A program made the position numbers and the translations under genes. The notes below the pieces were generated by a model. It ran no database searches and was not told the DNA's origin. It saw only the letters and a list, made by a program, of their open reading frames with translations. A stretch of DNA of 64,000 bases. Origin: Pirellula sp. (GTDB lineage Bacteria; Planctomycetota; Planctomycetia; Pirellulales; PNKZ01). Shown here one piece after another: positions 38,460 to 48,200 of the stretch (positions within the stretch are counted from its first letter, which is position 1; each line of letters starts with the position of its first letter). The stretch is taken from positions 1-64,000 of the forward strand of contig PNKZ01000010.1 in the NCBI GenBank assembly GCA_013822735.1, given 5' to 3'.

Positions 38460-38855
38460 TCAGCAGTTGTTTTCCGGCCGCGCGCATTCGGGCGCCATCG
38501 TCGCCGGGAGATTGCGATGGCTGTTCGGCACGAAGCAGAGAAACTTCAAAGTCGCCCCGCCCGTGTTGCGGAATTGATGCACTTCGTCCGGCGCCACAAA
38601 CACCACCGTGCCGGGCCGTAGCGGCCGCGCGACGTCTCCCTCGTAGATGTCCCCTTCCCCTTCGAGCACGAACACTTCGTGTTCATAGGGGTGGCTATGC
38701 CGCGGCGTGTAGCCGCCGGGGGCGACTTCAAATTGGCGCATGGCAAAATTCGGTGCCCCGTCGGTTTCGTCGACAAGCCAACGTACGCGACAGGCGTGCG
38801 AGCCCGGCATCGTCACTTCGGCACTCGCTACCGCTTCGTACGGCGTAACTTTCAT
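38460..38855 (-). CDS. Cupin domain protein
   Basis: A 131-residue single-domain cupin. Metal-binding motif 1 is GGYTPRHSHPYEHEVFVLEG with its two His and Glu; motif 2 is PGTVVFVAPDEVHQFRNTG. The substrate is unknown. I chose the ATG at 38855 because GAGGAGC lies upstream and it overlaps the stop of the preceding membrane-protein gene in ATGA (38852-38855), implying coupled translation. Confidence 0.85.
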   Translation of the reverse strand: MKVTPYEAVASAEVTMPGSHACRVRWLVDETDGAPNFAMRQFEVAPGGYTPRHSHPYEHEVFVLEGEGDIYEGDVARPLRPGTVVFVAPDEVHQFRNTGGATLKFLCFVPNSHRNLPATMAPECARPENNC

Positions 38856-39241
38856 GACACTTGCTCCTCGTTCGTGACTGGTTCGGCATTGCCGGCCTCG
38901 GCCTCGCGACTCAAACGCTGCTTCTCTTGGGCGCGGCGAATCCAATAGCTATCGGTCCCCATCGCCGCAAACGTCGCGACGGTGAGCACCGCCAATTCGA
39001 TGAGCAACAGCTTCTCGCCGTTGCGTTCCATATAGGCCAACAACTGGTGCGGCCCGGGACGTGCGGCACCATTGGCGTCGGCCGTTCCGGGCGAACTCGC
39101 CGTCGCGCGCACCTCGTGCGGTCGCTCCGGCCGCAAGGCACGCATGGCCATCAGCCCGTAGGCGCAAGCCGTCAGGCAAAATGCCGTGCCGACGATCACC
39201 AGCAACACGTAAAACGGATTGAAACCCTTCTTGAATCCCAT
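38852..39241 (-). CDS. Small membrane protein, unknown function
   Basis: About 129 residues with two predicted membrane helices: NPFYVLLVIVGTAFCLTACA near the N-terminus and LLLIELAVLTVATFAAM near residues 80-100. Between them is a hydrophilic stretch (RPERPHEVRATASS). The C-terminus is charged (RRAQEKQRLSREAEAGN). I recognise no family. The start at 39241 sits 6 nt after a minus-strand TATAAT, suggesting a leaderless message; an in-frame ATG at 39277 is the alternative. It is coupled to the cupin gene by a 4-nt overlap. Confidence 0.6.
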   Translation of the reverse strand: MGFKKGFNPFYVLLVIVGTAFCLTACAYGLMAMRALRPERPHEVRATASSPGTADANGAARPGPHQLLAYMERNGEKLLLIELAVLTVATFAAMGTDSYWIRRAQEKQRLSREAEAGNAEPVTNEEQVS

Positions 39242-39247
39242 GCTGGA

Positions 39248-39277
39248 ATTATAGCGGCACGCGGGGTCGTTGGTCAT
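39248..39277 (-). promoter_or_regulatory. Candidate promoter, possibly leaderless
   Basis: On the minus strand ATGACC (39272-39277) and TATAAT (39248-39253) are separated by 18 nt. The A of the ATG at 39241 lies 7 nt after the TATAAT, just where transcription would begin. It would drive the membrane-protein/cupin pair. Confidence 0.35.
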
Positions 39278-39391
39278 ACCGGCAAGTGCCTCAAAGGAGC
39301 CTCGCCGGCCGCCCCTGTTCGATCGGCGAGGGGCCAGTTATGCTGATAGATTGCTGTTTGCCTCGCCGGCGTCACCAGTGCGCCGACGAAT

Positions 39392-39471
39392 TGTAGGGAA
39401 CGCCCTCCGTGGCGTTCCGGCCGTGTCTGTTTTGCTCGAATTGCGGAACGCCGCCGAGGGCGTTCCCTACA
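39392..39471. repeat. Palindromic repeat GGGAACGCCCTCCGTGGCG, copy 2
   Basis: The 28-nt arms 39392-39419 and 39444-39471 are inverses at 26 of 28 positions, with a 24-nt spacer. The left arm is nearly identical to copy 1 at 28301-28325. It ends 24 nt before the start codon I assign to uvrA. Confidence 0.75.
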
Positions 39472-39495
39472 GTTCCGAACACGAAGGCATTACTT

Positions 39496-42396
39496 TTGGC
39501 CGAGCGACTGATCCAACTCCGCAAAGTCGAAGTCCATAACCTTAAGGGGATCGATCTCGATCTGCCGCGAGGGAAGCTCATCGTTTTTTGCGGGCTCAGC
39601 GGCAGCGGCAAAAGCAGCCTCGCCTTCGATACGCTCTATGCCGAAGGGCAAAGGCGCTACATCGAGAGCTTCTCCGCCTACACCCGGCAATTTCTCGAAC
39701 GGCTGGAAAAACCGCAGGCCGAGCGCATCGACGGCCTCCCCCCGTCGATCGCCGTCGCCGCGAAAAGCTCAACCCGTTCGACACGCTCCACCGTCGGCAC
39801 GGTGACCGAAGCCAACGACTACATGCGGCTGCTGTTCGCGAAGATCGGCCGGCTGTTCTGTACCGGCTGCGGTCGGGAAGTGCTGCGCGATAGCCCGCAA
39901 AGCGTTGCCGAAGCCTTAGCCAAGGTTCCGGTCGGCCGGCGGTTCATGATCGCCGTGCCGAAAAGCTTGCCCGAGGCCGACGACGCCGGTCAGGCCCTGG
40001 CCGAACGACTCACGGCCCTGCGCGAAGACGGCTTCACGCGGATCGTGCTGCACGAACGAACCATTAATCTCAGCCAAGATTTCACGCCGACGCCGGAAGA
40101 CCTGCGCGAACGGTCGTTCGACATCATCGTCGACCGACTCAAGACCGGCGAAGCCGCTTCGCAGCGCATTCGCGATTCGCTCGAAACGGCTTTTGCCGCG
40201 GGCGACGGCCGCTCGGTACTCTACGTGGAACATGCCCCCGGCACGACCAACGGCGACGATGCCCCGCTCGCGGCGCTCGGCGGCAAATCCGTGACGGTCG
40301 ACGGCGCCGCATGGCGGCGGATCGGCTATGTGAATCGCCTCGCCTGCGAAGATTGCGGACTCACATTCCCCGAGCCCGAGCCCCGGTTCTTCAGCTTCAA
40401 TAGCCCGCTCGGCGCTTGCCCGGAGTGCGAAGGCTTCGGCAACGTGATCGACATCGACATGGACCTGGTCGTGCCCGATCCGCAGAAGAGCCTCAAGGAA
40501 GGGGCCGTCGCTCCGTGGAACACGCCGGCCTATGAGCACGAGCTTAAAGAGTTGCTCGCGCTGGCGAAGGACCTCCACTTGCCGGTCGATGTTCCCTTTA
40601 AAAAGCTCACGCCCGAGCAACTTCGCATCGTCGTCGAAGGCGTGCCGGAGCGCTCGTTCGGCGGCCTCAAAGGTTTCTTCGCTTGGCTGGAGAAGAAGAA
40701 GTACAAGATGCACATCCGCGTGTTCCTGAGCCGCTGGCGCAGTTACCGCGAATGCCCGACCTGCCATGGCGCCCGACTTCGCCCCGAGCCGCTCGCCTGG
40801 CGCATCGGCGGCCGCAACATCGCCGAGATCACGGCCATGAAAACGGTCGATGCTTCGGCCTTTCTCCGCAACCTGCAACTCAGCGAATACGACGCCGCGG
40901 TCGGACGGACGATGCTCGAACAAGTGCAATCGCGCATCGGCTATCTCGAACAAGTCGGCCTCGGCTACCTGACGCTCGACCGCACAATTCGCACGCTCTC
41001 GGGCGGCGAAATGCAACGGGTCACGCTCACGTCGACTCTCGGCTCCGGCCTGGTAAACATGCTGTACGTGCTCGACGAACCGTCGGCCGGCTTGCATCCG
41101 CAAGATACCGATCGACTCGTCTCGGCCGTGAAGCGCTTGCGCGATCGGGGCAACAGCGTCGTCGTCGTCGAGCACGATGAAACAATGATCCGCGCCGCCG
41201 ATCAAGTCGTGGAAATCGGGCCGGGCGCAGGGCGCAACGGCGGACGTGTGGTGTATCAAGGCACGCCCGGTGACATGGAAGCGACCGTCGGTAATATGAC
41301 GGGCGATTTTCTCGCCGGCCGTCGCGGAGCTTCCATTCCCGCGCTGCGCCGCAAGGCCGAGCACGGCTGGGTCCGCCTGGCCGGCGCGCGCGGCAACAAC
41401 TTGCAAAACATCACGGTCGAATTTCCGCTGGGGGTCCTCTGCGTCGTTACCGGCGTCAGCGGGGCCGGCAAAAGCACGCTGGTACAAGACACGCTTTACC
41501 CGGCCTTGTGCCGTCGGATGCATGTGGAAGCGCCGCGCCCGCTCGATTACGACGACGTCTTCGGCGACGGCCAAATCGACGACGTGGTGCTGGTGGATCA
41601 AAGCCCGATCGGTCGCTCGCCCCGTTCGAACCCGGTGACCTACGTCAAAGCGTTCGACGAAATCCGCGCCGTGTTCGCGGAACAAGTCGAAGCCCGTACG
41701 CGCAACTACACGGCGGGCTACTTTAGCTTCAACGTGGAAGGGGGCCGCTGCGAGCGTTGCGAAGGAGACGGCTATCTCGAAGTCGACATGCAGTTCATGG
41801 CCGACGTATTCATGAAGTGCCCCGAATGCCGCGGACGCCGTTATCGCAAAGAGATTCTCGACGTTACGTACCGCAACGCCTCGATTGCCGACGTGCTCGA
41901 CATGACCGTCCGCGAGGCGTTCACCTTCTTCCGCGGCAGCACGAAGGTGCAAGCCAAGCTGAAGAAGCTGATGGACGTAGGCCTCGACTATTTGCAGCTC
42001 GGCCAGCCGGCCAACACGCTCTCCGGCGGCGAATCGCAACGCTTGAAGCTGGCCGGCTACATGGCCTCGGCCCGCAAGGGTCGGGCACTCTTCATCCTCG
42101 ACGAACCGACCTCGGGCCTGCACTTTGCCGACGTCGTGCAACTGATGGATTGCTTCGAGGCGTTGTTAGGCGTAGGCCATTCGTTGATCGTCGTCGAACA
42201 TAACATGACGATCATCAAAGGGGCCGACTACGTAATCGACCTCGGCCCCGGCGCGGCCGATGAAGGAGGACGCGTCGTCGCGAAGGGCTCGCCCGAACAA
42301 GTAGCCCACGTCGCGGAATCGGCCACCGGCCGCGTGTTGGCTCAACTGCTCGCCGCCGAGAAAAAAGCCGCCGCCGAACGAGAACGCTCCGCCTAA
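39496..42396 (+). CDS. uvrA: Excinuclease ABC subunit A (UvrA)
   Basis: About 966 residues; damage-recognition ATPase of nucleotide-excision repair. Two ABC modules are visible, with Walker A GLSGSGKSSLAFDTLYAEGQ and GVSGAGKSTLVQDTL, signature motifs TLSGGEMQRV and TLSGGESQRL, and Walker B VLDEPSAGLHPQD and ILDEPTSGLHFAD. Zinc-binding pairs are CTGCG, CPECEGFG, CPTCHGARL and CERCEGDGY...CPECRGRRY. I chose the TTG at 39496 (MAERLIQLRKVEVHNLKGI) because GAAGG lies about 9 nt upstream; earlier in-frame codons run through a palindromic repeat and are not UvrA-like. No uvrB or uvrC is adjacent, as is usual. Confidence 0.93.
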   Translation: MAERLIQLRKVEVHNLKGIDLDLPRGKLIVFCGLSGSGKSSLAFDTLYAEGQRRYIESFSAYTRQFLERLEKPQAERIDGLPPSIAVAAKSSTRSTRSTVGTVTEANDYMRLLFAKIGRLFCTGCGREVLRDSPQSVAEALAKVPVGRRFMIAVPKSLPEADDAGQALAERLTALREDGFTRIVLHERTINLSQDFTPTPEDLRERSFDIIVDRLKTGEAASQRIRDSLETAFAAGDGRSVLYVEHAPGTTNGDDAPLAALGGKSVTVDGAAWRRIGYVNRLACEDCGLTFPEPEPRFFSFNSPLGACPECEGFGNVIDIDMDLVVPDPQKSLKEGAVAPWNTPAYEHELKELLALAKDLHLPVDVPFKKLTPEQLRIVVEGVPERSFGGLKGFFAWLEKKKYKMHIRVFLSRWRSYRECPTCHGARLRPEPLAWRIGGRNIAEITAMKTVDASAFLRNLQLSEYDAAVGRTMLEQVQSRIGYLEQVGLGYLTLDRTIRTLSGGEMQRVTLTSTLGSGLVNMLYVLDEPSAGLHPQDTDRLVSAVKRLRDRGNSVVVVEHDETMIRAADQVVEIGPGAGRNGGRVVYQGTPGDMEATVGNMTGDFLAGRRGASIPALRRKAEHGWVRLAGARGNNLQNITVEFPLGVLCVVTGVSGAGKSTLVQDTLYPALCRRMHVEAPRPLDYDDVFGDGQIDDVVLVDQSPIGRSPRSNPVTYVKAFDEIRAVFAEQVEARTRNYTAGYFSFNVEGGRCERCEGDGYLEVDMQFMADVFMKCPECRGRRYRKEILDVTYRNASIADVLDMTVREAFTFFRGSTKVQAKLKKLMDVGLDYLQLGQPANTLSGGESQRLKLAGYMASARKGRALFILDEPTSGLHFADVVQLMDCFEALLGVGHSLIVVEHNMTIIKGADYVIDLGPGAADEGGRVVAKGSPEQVAHVAESATGRVLAQLLAAEKKAAAERERSA

Positions 42397-42399
42397 GCT

Positions 42400-42432
42400 C
42401 TGGGGCGAGCGTCGAGCCGTCAGGCCGACGTG
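42400..42432. repeat. Half copy of the 25388-25424 repeat
   Basis: The 33 nt beginning CTGGGGCGAGCGTCGAGCCG match 25388-25420 with one substitution. The inverted partner arm seen at 25451-25477 is absent. It starts 4 nt after the uvrA stop, and its last bases (GTG) form the first possible start codon of the next gene. Confidence 0.65.
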
Positions 42433-43380
42433 AACGTAAATACGAGAATCGACATCGCTGTGACGAACTCTTCCTGCGAAGCCACCGTGTTCTATGACGA
42501 CGCCGGCGAAGCGTCGGCCCGAATCTACGCGTTGGCCGCACCAACGATCGACGGTCGACTCCTCACGGTCGACGAACTCGCCGACTGCCGGCTCGATTGC
42601 CGCGTCGAAGGCCCGAAATGCCGCTACTCGACGACGCTCCCGACACGCGTGAAGCTCACCCATCGCGGAGTGACGAACTGGGGCGAGATTCCGGCACTCG
42701 TGGCCGAGGCGTATCTCCCCGACCCTTGCCCCTGGAGCCCGGAACTGCCGTTTCTCTATCGCGTGATCGGCGAGGTACGACTCGGCGAGACCGTGATTGC
42801 GGAGATCGATCAGTCGTTCGGAATTCGGCCGATGAGCGTGGTTCGCAACCGCGTCAAATTTCAAGGGAAGACTTGGGTGCCGCGGATCGTACGACAAGAG
42901 CACGTTCTTGGCGAAGCACCGTTAGTTCAGTGGCGAGAGACTTCAACCGTCTTGGCGGTAGTCGATCCGCACGACGACGATTGCAAAGCGGCAGATGAAG
43001 TCGGCGTGCTGCTCCTAGCCGATTTGCGAATGCGCGGGGAACAACTTCTAACTCGAATGCGGCAACTGAGTCGATTTCCATCCGTCGCCATGATCGAAAC
43101 TCAGGAGTGGGTACTAGAGACTGAACGGAGCAGCGCTAGGAACACATTGACTGTGGCTGAAATTCAGCATTTACAAAACTCGCAGTCGAAGCCGGACGTC
43201 TACATTTGGCCGAATGAGAACGGCGATTTTGATATCGCGTCCGAGACGACGCGAAAACATGCCGTAATTGCGAGCCGCGATGTCGATAATGCGACATCGC
43301 TCATGGAAGCACGCTCCGCATGCGACGCCCTTCAGCGTGATTTAGCAGGCGTCTACGATCCCGCCGGGTACATGGCATGA
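42430..43380 (+). CDS. Reduced GH2-like protein (Ig-like domain plus barrel remnant), probably non-catalytic
   Basis: A 316-residue protein I read as a shortened relative of glycoside hydrolase family 2. ITNSS-type beta strands are followed by the GH2 signature DPCPWSPELPFLYRVIGEVR and QSFGIRPMSVVRNRVKFQGK. After that, DEVGVLLLADLRMRGEQLL and RQLSRFPSVAMIE match the first strands of the GH2 barrel (the GllV..D and HPSv motifs). The remaining barrel and a clear catalytic Asn-Glu in context are missing; NEN occurs in WPNENGDF but not in the usual setting. No signal peptide. The GTG start lies in a dispersed repeat, so the 5' end may have been remade. The stop overlaps the ThiF gene by 4 nt. Confidence 0.6.
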   Translation: MNVNTRIDIAVTNSSCEATVFYDDAGEASARIYALAAPTIDGRLLTVDELADCRLDCRVEGPKCRYSTTLPTRVKLTHRGVTNWGEIPALVAEAYLPDPCPWSPELPFLYRVIGEVRLGETVIAEIDQSFGIRPMSVVRNRVKFQGKTWVPRIVRQEHVLGEAPLVQWRETSTVLAVVDPHDDDCKAADEVGVLLLADLRMRGEQLLTRMRQLSRFPSVAMIETQEWVLETERSSARNTLTVAEIQHLQNSQSKPDVYIWPNENGDFDIASETTRKHAVIASRDVDNATSLMEARSACDALQRDLAGVYDPAGYMA

Positions 43381-44423
43381 ACGAACCCCTCGATCCCGCG
43401 CTCGAACGCTACGCTCGCCAGATTCGCTACGCCCCGTTCGGCGAGGACGGCCAGCATCGGCTACTGGCGAGCCGTGTGCTGGTGTGCGGTGTCGGGGCGC
43501 TTGGCAGCGTGCTGGCAAATACGCTCGCTCGGGCCGGTGTCGGGAAGCTTCGGCTGGTCGACCGGGACTTCGTCGAGCTGAACAACCTGCAACGACAGGT
43601 GCTTTTCGACGAGGCCGACGTCACAGCGAACTTGCCCAAAGCGATCGCCGCCGCCGAGAAGCTCCGTGCGATCAATTCCGCGATCGAAATCGAGCCGATC
43701 GTCGCCGACGTCGGGCCGGATAACATCGCGAGCCTTTGCGATGGTGTCGATCTGATTGTCGACGGCACCGACAACTTCGAAACGCGCTTTCTTTTGAACG
43801 ACGCGGCGGCCAAGTTCGGAATCCCTTGGGTCTACGGCGGCTGTATCGGCGCCGAAGGCCAAACGATGACGATCGTCCCCGGCGAGACGCCGTGCCTGCG
43901 CTGCGTCATGGCCGAGCCGCCGCCGCCGGGCTCTTCGCCAACTTGCGATACCGCCGGCATCTTGAGCCCGATCATCAACGTGATCGCGTCGATCGAAGCG
44001 ATGGAAGCGATCAAGATTCTCGCCGGCAAGCGCGACGCGATTCAGCGCGGGCTCATGCTTTTCGATCTGTGGGACAACACGGTCCGCACGGTGAAGCTCG
44101 ACAGTTTAAGCGACTTGGCCGATTGTCCGACTTGTCGCCATGCAGATTACCCGTGGCTCGAAGGGCGCCGCGGCAGTCGCACCGCCGTGCTTTGCGGACG
44201 GAACGCCGTGCAGATCTCCGGCACCGCCGGGCACACGCTTTCGCTTGAAGCGCTGGCTGCGAAGTTAGCCGTGGTCGGCAAGGTTTCGCGCAACCCGTTT
44301 CTGCTCCGCGCGCAGGTGGGCGAATATCTGCTCACGGTGTTTCCCGACGGTCGGGCCATCGTCGGCGGCACCGACGACGAAGCGGTCGCCCGCACCGTAT
44401 ACGCAAAATACGTCGGGGCCTAG
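43377..44423 (+). CDS. ThiF/MoeB family adenylyltransferase
   Basis: A 348-residue E1-like enzyme that adenylates the C-terminus of a ubiquitin-like sulfur carrier (ThiS or MoaD type). Motifs are LERYARQIRYAPFGEDGQHR, the nucleotide-binding GVGALGSVLANTLARAGVG, VDRDFVELNNLQRQVLF, IVDGTDNFETRFLLNDAA and the zinc ligands CLRCVM and CPTCRH. TCDTAGILSPIIN carries the Cys position used in thiolation. The C-terminal about 80 residues (GRNAVQISGTAGHTLSLEAL to VGGTDDEAVARTVYAKYVG) form an extra ThiS/MoaD-binding-like domain found in MoeB/ThiF variants. No ThiS, MoaD or rhodanese gene is adjacent. ATGA overlap with the GH2-like gene implies coupling. Confidence 0.9.
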   Translation: MNEPLDPALERYARQIRYAPFGEDGQHRLLASRVLVCGVGALGSVLANTLARAGVGKLRLVDRDFVELNNLQRQVLFDEADVTANLPKAIAAAEKLRAINSAIEIEPIVADVGPDNIASLCDGVDLIVDGTDNFETRFLLNDAAAKFGIPWVYGGCIGAEGQTMTIVPGETPCLRCVMAEPPPPGSSPTCDTAGILSPIINVIASIEAMEAIKILAGKRDAIQRGLMLFDLWDNTVRTVKLDSLSDLADCPTCRHADYPWLEGRRGSRTAVLCGRNAVQISGTAGHTLSLEALAAKLAVVGKVSRNPFLLRAQVGEYLLTVFPDGRAIVGGTDDEAVARTVYAKYVGA

Positions 44424-44572
44424 GCGGTCGCGTAGCCTCGCGCGGCGAGCCTTTTGAAAACGCTTGTGTCGGCCCTCCGGACCGAATAACATAACAACCT
44501 TAAGAAATTCCCCGCCCCGGTTTTTCAGGCCTCGCACGCCACGAACCGTCACTCGCCAGAAGGGTCAAAAGC

Positions 44573-45592
44573 ATGCACGCCCCGCGCCCGATTTCCGTCT
44601 CGTTTTCTGCGATTATCACCTGTCTCGCGTTGGCGATGTCAGGCGGCTGCAATCGCGGCGGCGACGACAAAATCCACGTGGCGTTCGTCACCAACAATCC
44701 ACATGCGTTTTGGACCCTCGCCGAGCGCGGCTGCGAGAAAGCCGCTAAGGATTTCAACGTCCAAGTTGAGTTTCGTCGTCCGGCTCAGAACAGCCCGAAG
44801 GATCAGCAGGACATCGTCGATAAGCTGTTGCTCATGGGCATCCAAGGAATTGCCGTGAGCCCGAACGACGGCAAGAACCAAGCTGACTATTACAACGAGA
44901 TCGCCGCGAAGGTTCCGCTCATCACGCAAGACAGCGACCTGCCGCCGGGAAGCAAGCGCCGGTGTTACCTAGGCACGGATAACGTCGGCGCCGGAAAAGC
45001 GGCCGGCCAAATGGTGAAGGAAATCCTGCCCGACGGCGGACAAGTCGTGATCCTCGTCGGCAGCCTCGACGTGCAAAATGCCGTCGAGCGCCGGCAAGGA
45101 GTGCTCGACGAACTCGGCGGCAAGGCGGGCGCCACCGGTCCGCAACTCGGCAAACACGAGCTCCTGACGACAATCACCGACGGCGGCAAGGCCGACGAGT
45201 GCAAGCGCAAGGTCGAAGACTTCCTCGTGAAATACACCGGCGATCCGCAGAAGCTCTGCTTCGTGGGACTCTGGGCCTACAACCCGCACATGGCATTAGA
45301 AGCGATCAAGACCGCGAAGCTGGAAGGCAAAGTGAAGGTCGTCGGCTTCGACGAAGACGAACCGACGCTGGCCGGCATTCGCGCCGGCCTGATCCACGGC
45401 ACGGTCGTGCAATCGCCGTTCGAGTTCGGCTACGAGGCGATTCGCATTCTCACCGGCCTCGTCAAGAAAGATGAGAGCGTACTGCCGCCCGGCGGCGTGC
45501 TCTACATCCCGTTCAAGGTCATCAAGAAAGACGAAGTCGACGCTTTCGAAAAGCGGCTAAACGAACTACGAAACCCGCCGAAGGCCGCTTAG
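44573..45592 (+). CDS. Sugar ABC transporter substrate-binding lipoprotein (RbsB type)
   Basis: A 339-residue periplasmic binding protein of the ribose/galactose family. The signal ends in a lipobox, LAMSGGC, so it is a lipoprotein. The type I fold shows IHVAFVTNNPHAFWTLAERG, IQGIAVSPNDGKNQADYYNE, VPLITQDSDLPPGSKRRCYL, GTDNVGAGKAAGQMV and VKVVGFDEDEPTLAGIRAGL. The order binding protein, ATPase, permease (44573-48108) makes a complete CUT2-type importer. The sugar cannot be named from sequence. No promoter is obvious in the 150-nt gap upstream. Confidence 0.9.
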   Translation: MHAPRPISVSFSAIITCLALAMSGGCNRGGDDKIHVAFVTNNPHAFWTLAERGCEKAAKDFNVQVEFRRPAQNSPKDQQDIVDKLLLMGIQGIAVSPNDGKNQADYYNEIAAKVPLITQDSDLPPGSKRRCYLGTDNVGAGKAAGQMVKEILPDGGQVVILVGSLDVQNAVERRQGVLDELGGKAGATGPQLGKHELLTTITDGGKADECKRKVEDFLVKYTGDPQKLCFVGLWAYNPHMALEAIKTAKLEGKVKVVGFDEDEPTLAGIRAGLIHGTVVQSPFEFGYEAIRILTGLVKKDESVLPPGGVLYIPFKVIKKDEVDAFEKRLNELRNPPKAA

Positions 45593-45655
45593 CCCAACTG
45601 CGTCCGTCGCGACCTCCTTCGAATCTCTCCTCCGCCACTCGAAAGTAGCCTCTCC

Positions 45656-47157
<1,502 letters not shown>

Positions 47158-47161
<4 letters not shown>

Positions 47162-48108
47162 AGAAACTCATCGGACTCTTGCTGGTACTCATCGTGCTCT
47201 ACGGGGCGCTCATCACGATGCTCCCGCCGCGGGCCATCGGCCAGAACAATTTCAATCTGGCCCGACGCGTCGGGCAGTACGGCATCATCAGCCTCGGGGC
47301 CGGGGTGCTCATCGTCAGCGGAGGGATCGATCTCTCGATCGGTTCGTTCATCGGCCTCAGCGCTACGGTGCTCGCCGTCGGCATTCAGCGAAAAGGATGG
47401 TCGCCGGCCACGGGCATCGCCGCGGTGCTCGGGCTCGGCGCCGTCGTCGGCTGGATTCACGGCATGCTCGTCACCAAAGCGAAACTACAGCCGTTCGTCG
47501 TCACGCTGTGCGGGCTCTTCATCTATCGCGGGCTCGCGCGCTGGTATGGCGACGATTCCAATGCCGGCCTCGGCTCCGAGCACGAAACATTTCGCCGCGC
47601 GTTCTCCAAGTACGAGTTCGCCGGGCTGCCCGTGGAGTTTTGGTATCTGATGGGAGCCGTCGTCGTGTTCGGCGTGTTACTGCATCGCAGCACGTACGGG
47701 CGCTATCTGTTCGCCATCGGCTCTAACGAACTGGCCGCACGCTACTCCGGCATTCGAGTCGACCGATACAAAATCTTTGCCTACATGCTTTGCTCGCTTA
47801 CCGCCGCGTTCTTCTCGATCATGTTCCTCGCCGACTCGAACAGCGTGCAGCCGTCGAGCACCGGGTCGCTCATCGAGTTGTATGCGATCGCCGGGGCGGT
47901 GCTCGGAGGTTGCAGCTTGCGCGGCGGCGAAGGGTCGGTTGCCGGCATCGTGCTCGGAACGGCGATCCTCTTCGTGCTCATGACGACGGTATTCGTTGCC
48001 GGCGTCTCCGATAAATTGGAATACACGGCAATTGGGCTGACTTTGCTGGTCGGCGCCATGCTCGACGAGTTCCTCCGCAGGCGGGGTACGGCCGTGCGCA
48101 AGGCCTGA
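47158..48108 (+). CDS. Sugar ABC transporter permease (RbsC type)
   Basis: A 316-residue integral membrane protein of the BPD_transp_2 family with about 8-10 hydrophobic helices (LIGLLLVLIVLYGALITML; ISLGAGVLIVSGGIDLSIGS). The hallmark SGGIDLSIGSFIGLSATVLA and the helix segment GVLLHRSTYGRYLFAIGSNE and LAARYSGIRVDRYKIFAYM are typical of RbsC/XylH permeases. GAVLGGCSLRGGEGSVAGIV also matches. Only one permease is encoded, so a homodimer is expected. Confidence 0.92.
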
Positions 48109-48200
48109 CCCGCATGTGGATTGGTTAACGCGCGATCAGCTGTAGCGACGATACGAATTCTGAGGCACCTACTCCTCGCTTCAGAAATCTCCGATCGATC

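Noticed and set aside
39916-42141. 741-residue frame antisense to uvrA
   Set aside because: UvrA motifs are complete on the plus strand; the antisense frame is a codon-bias shadow.
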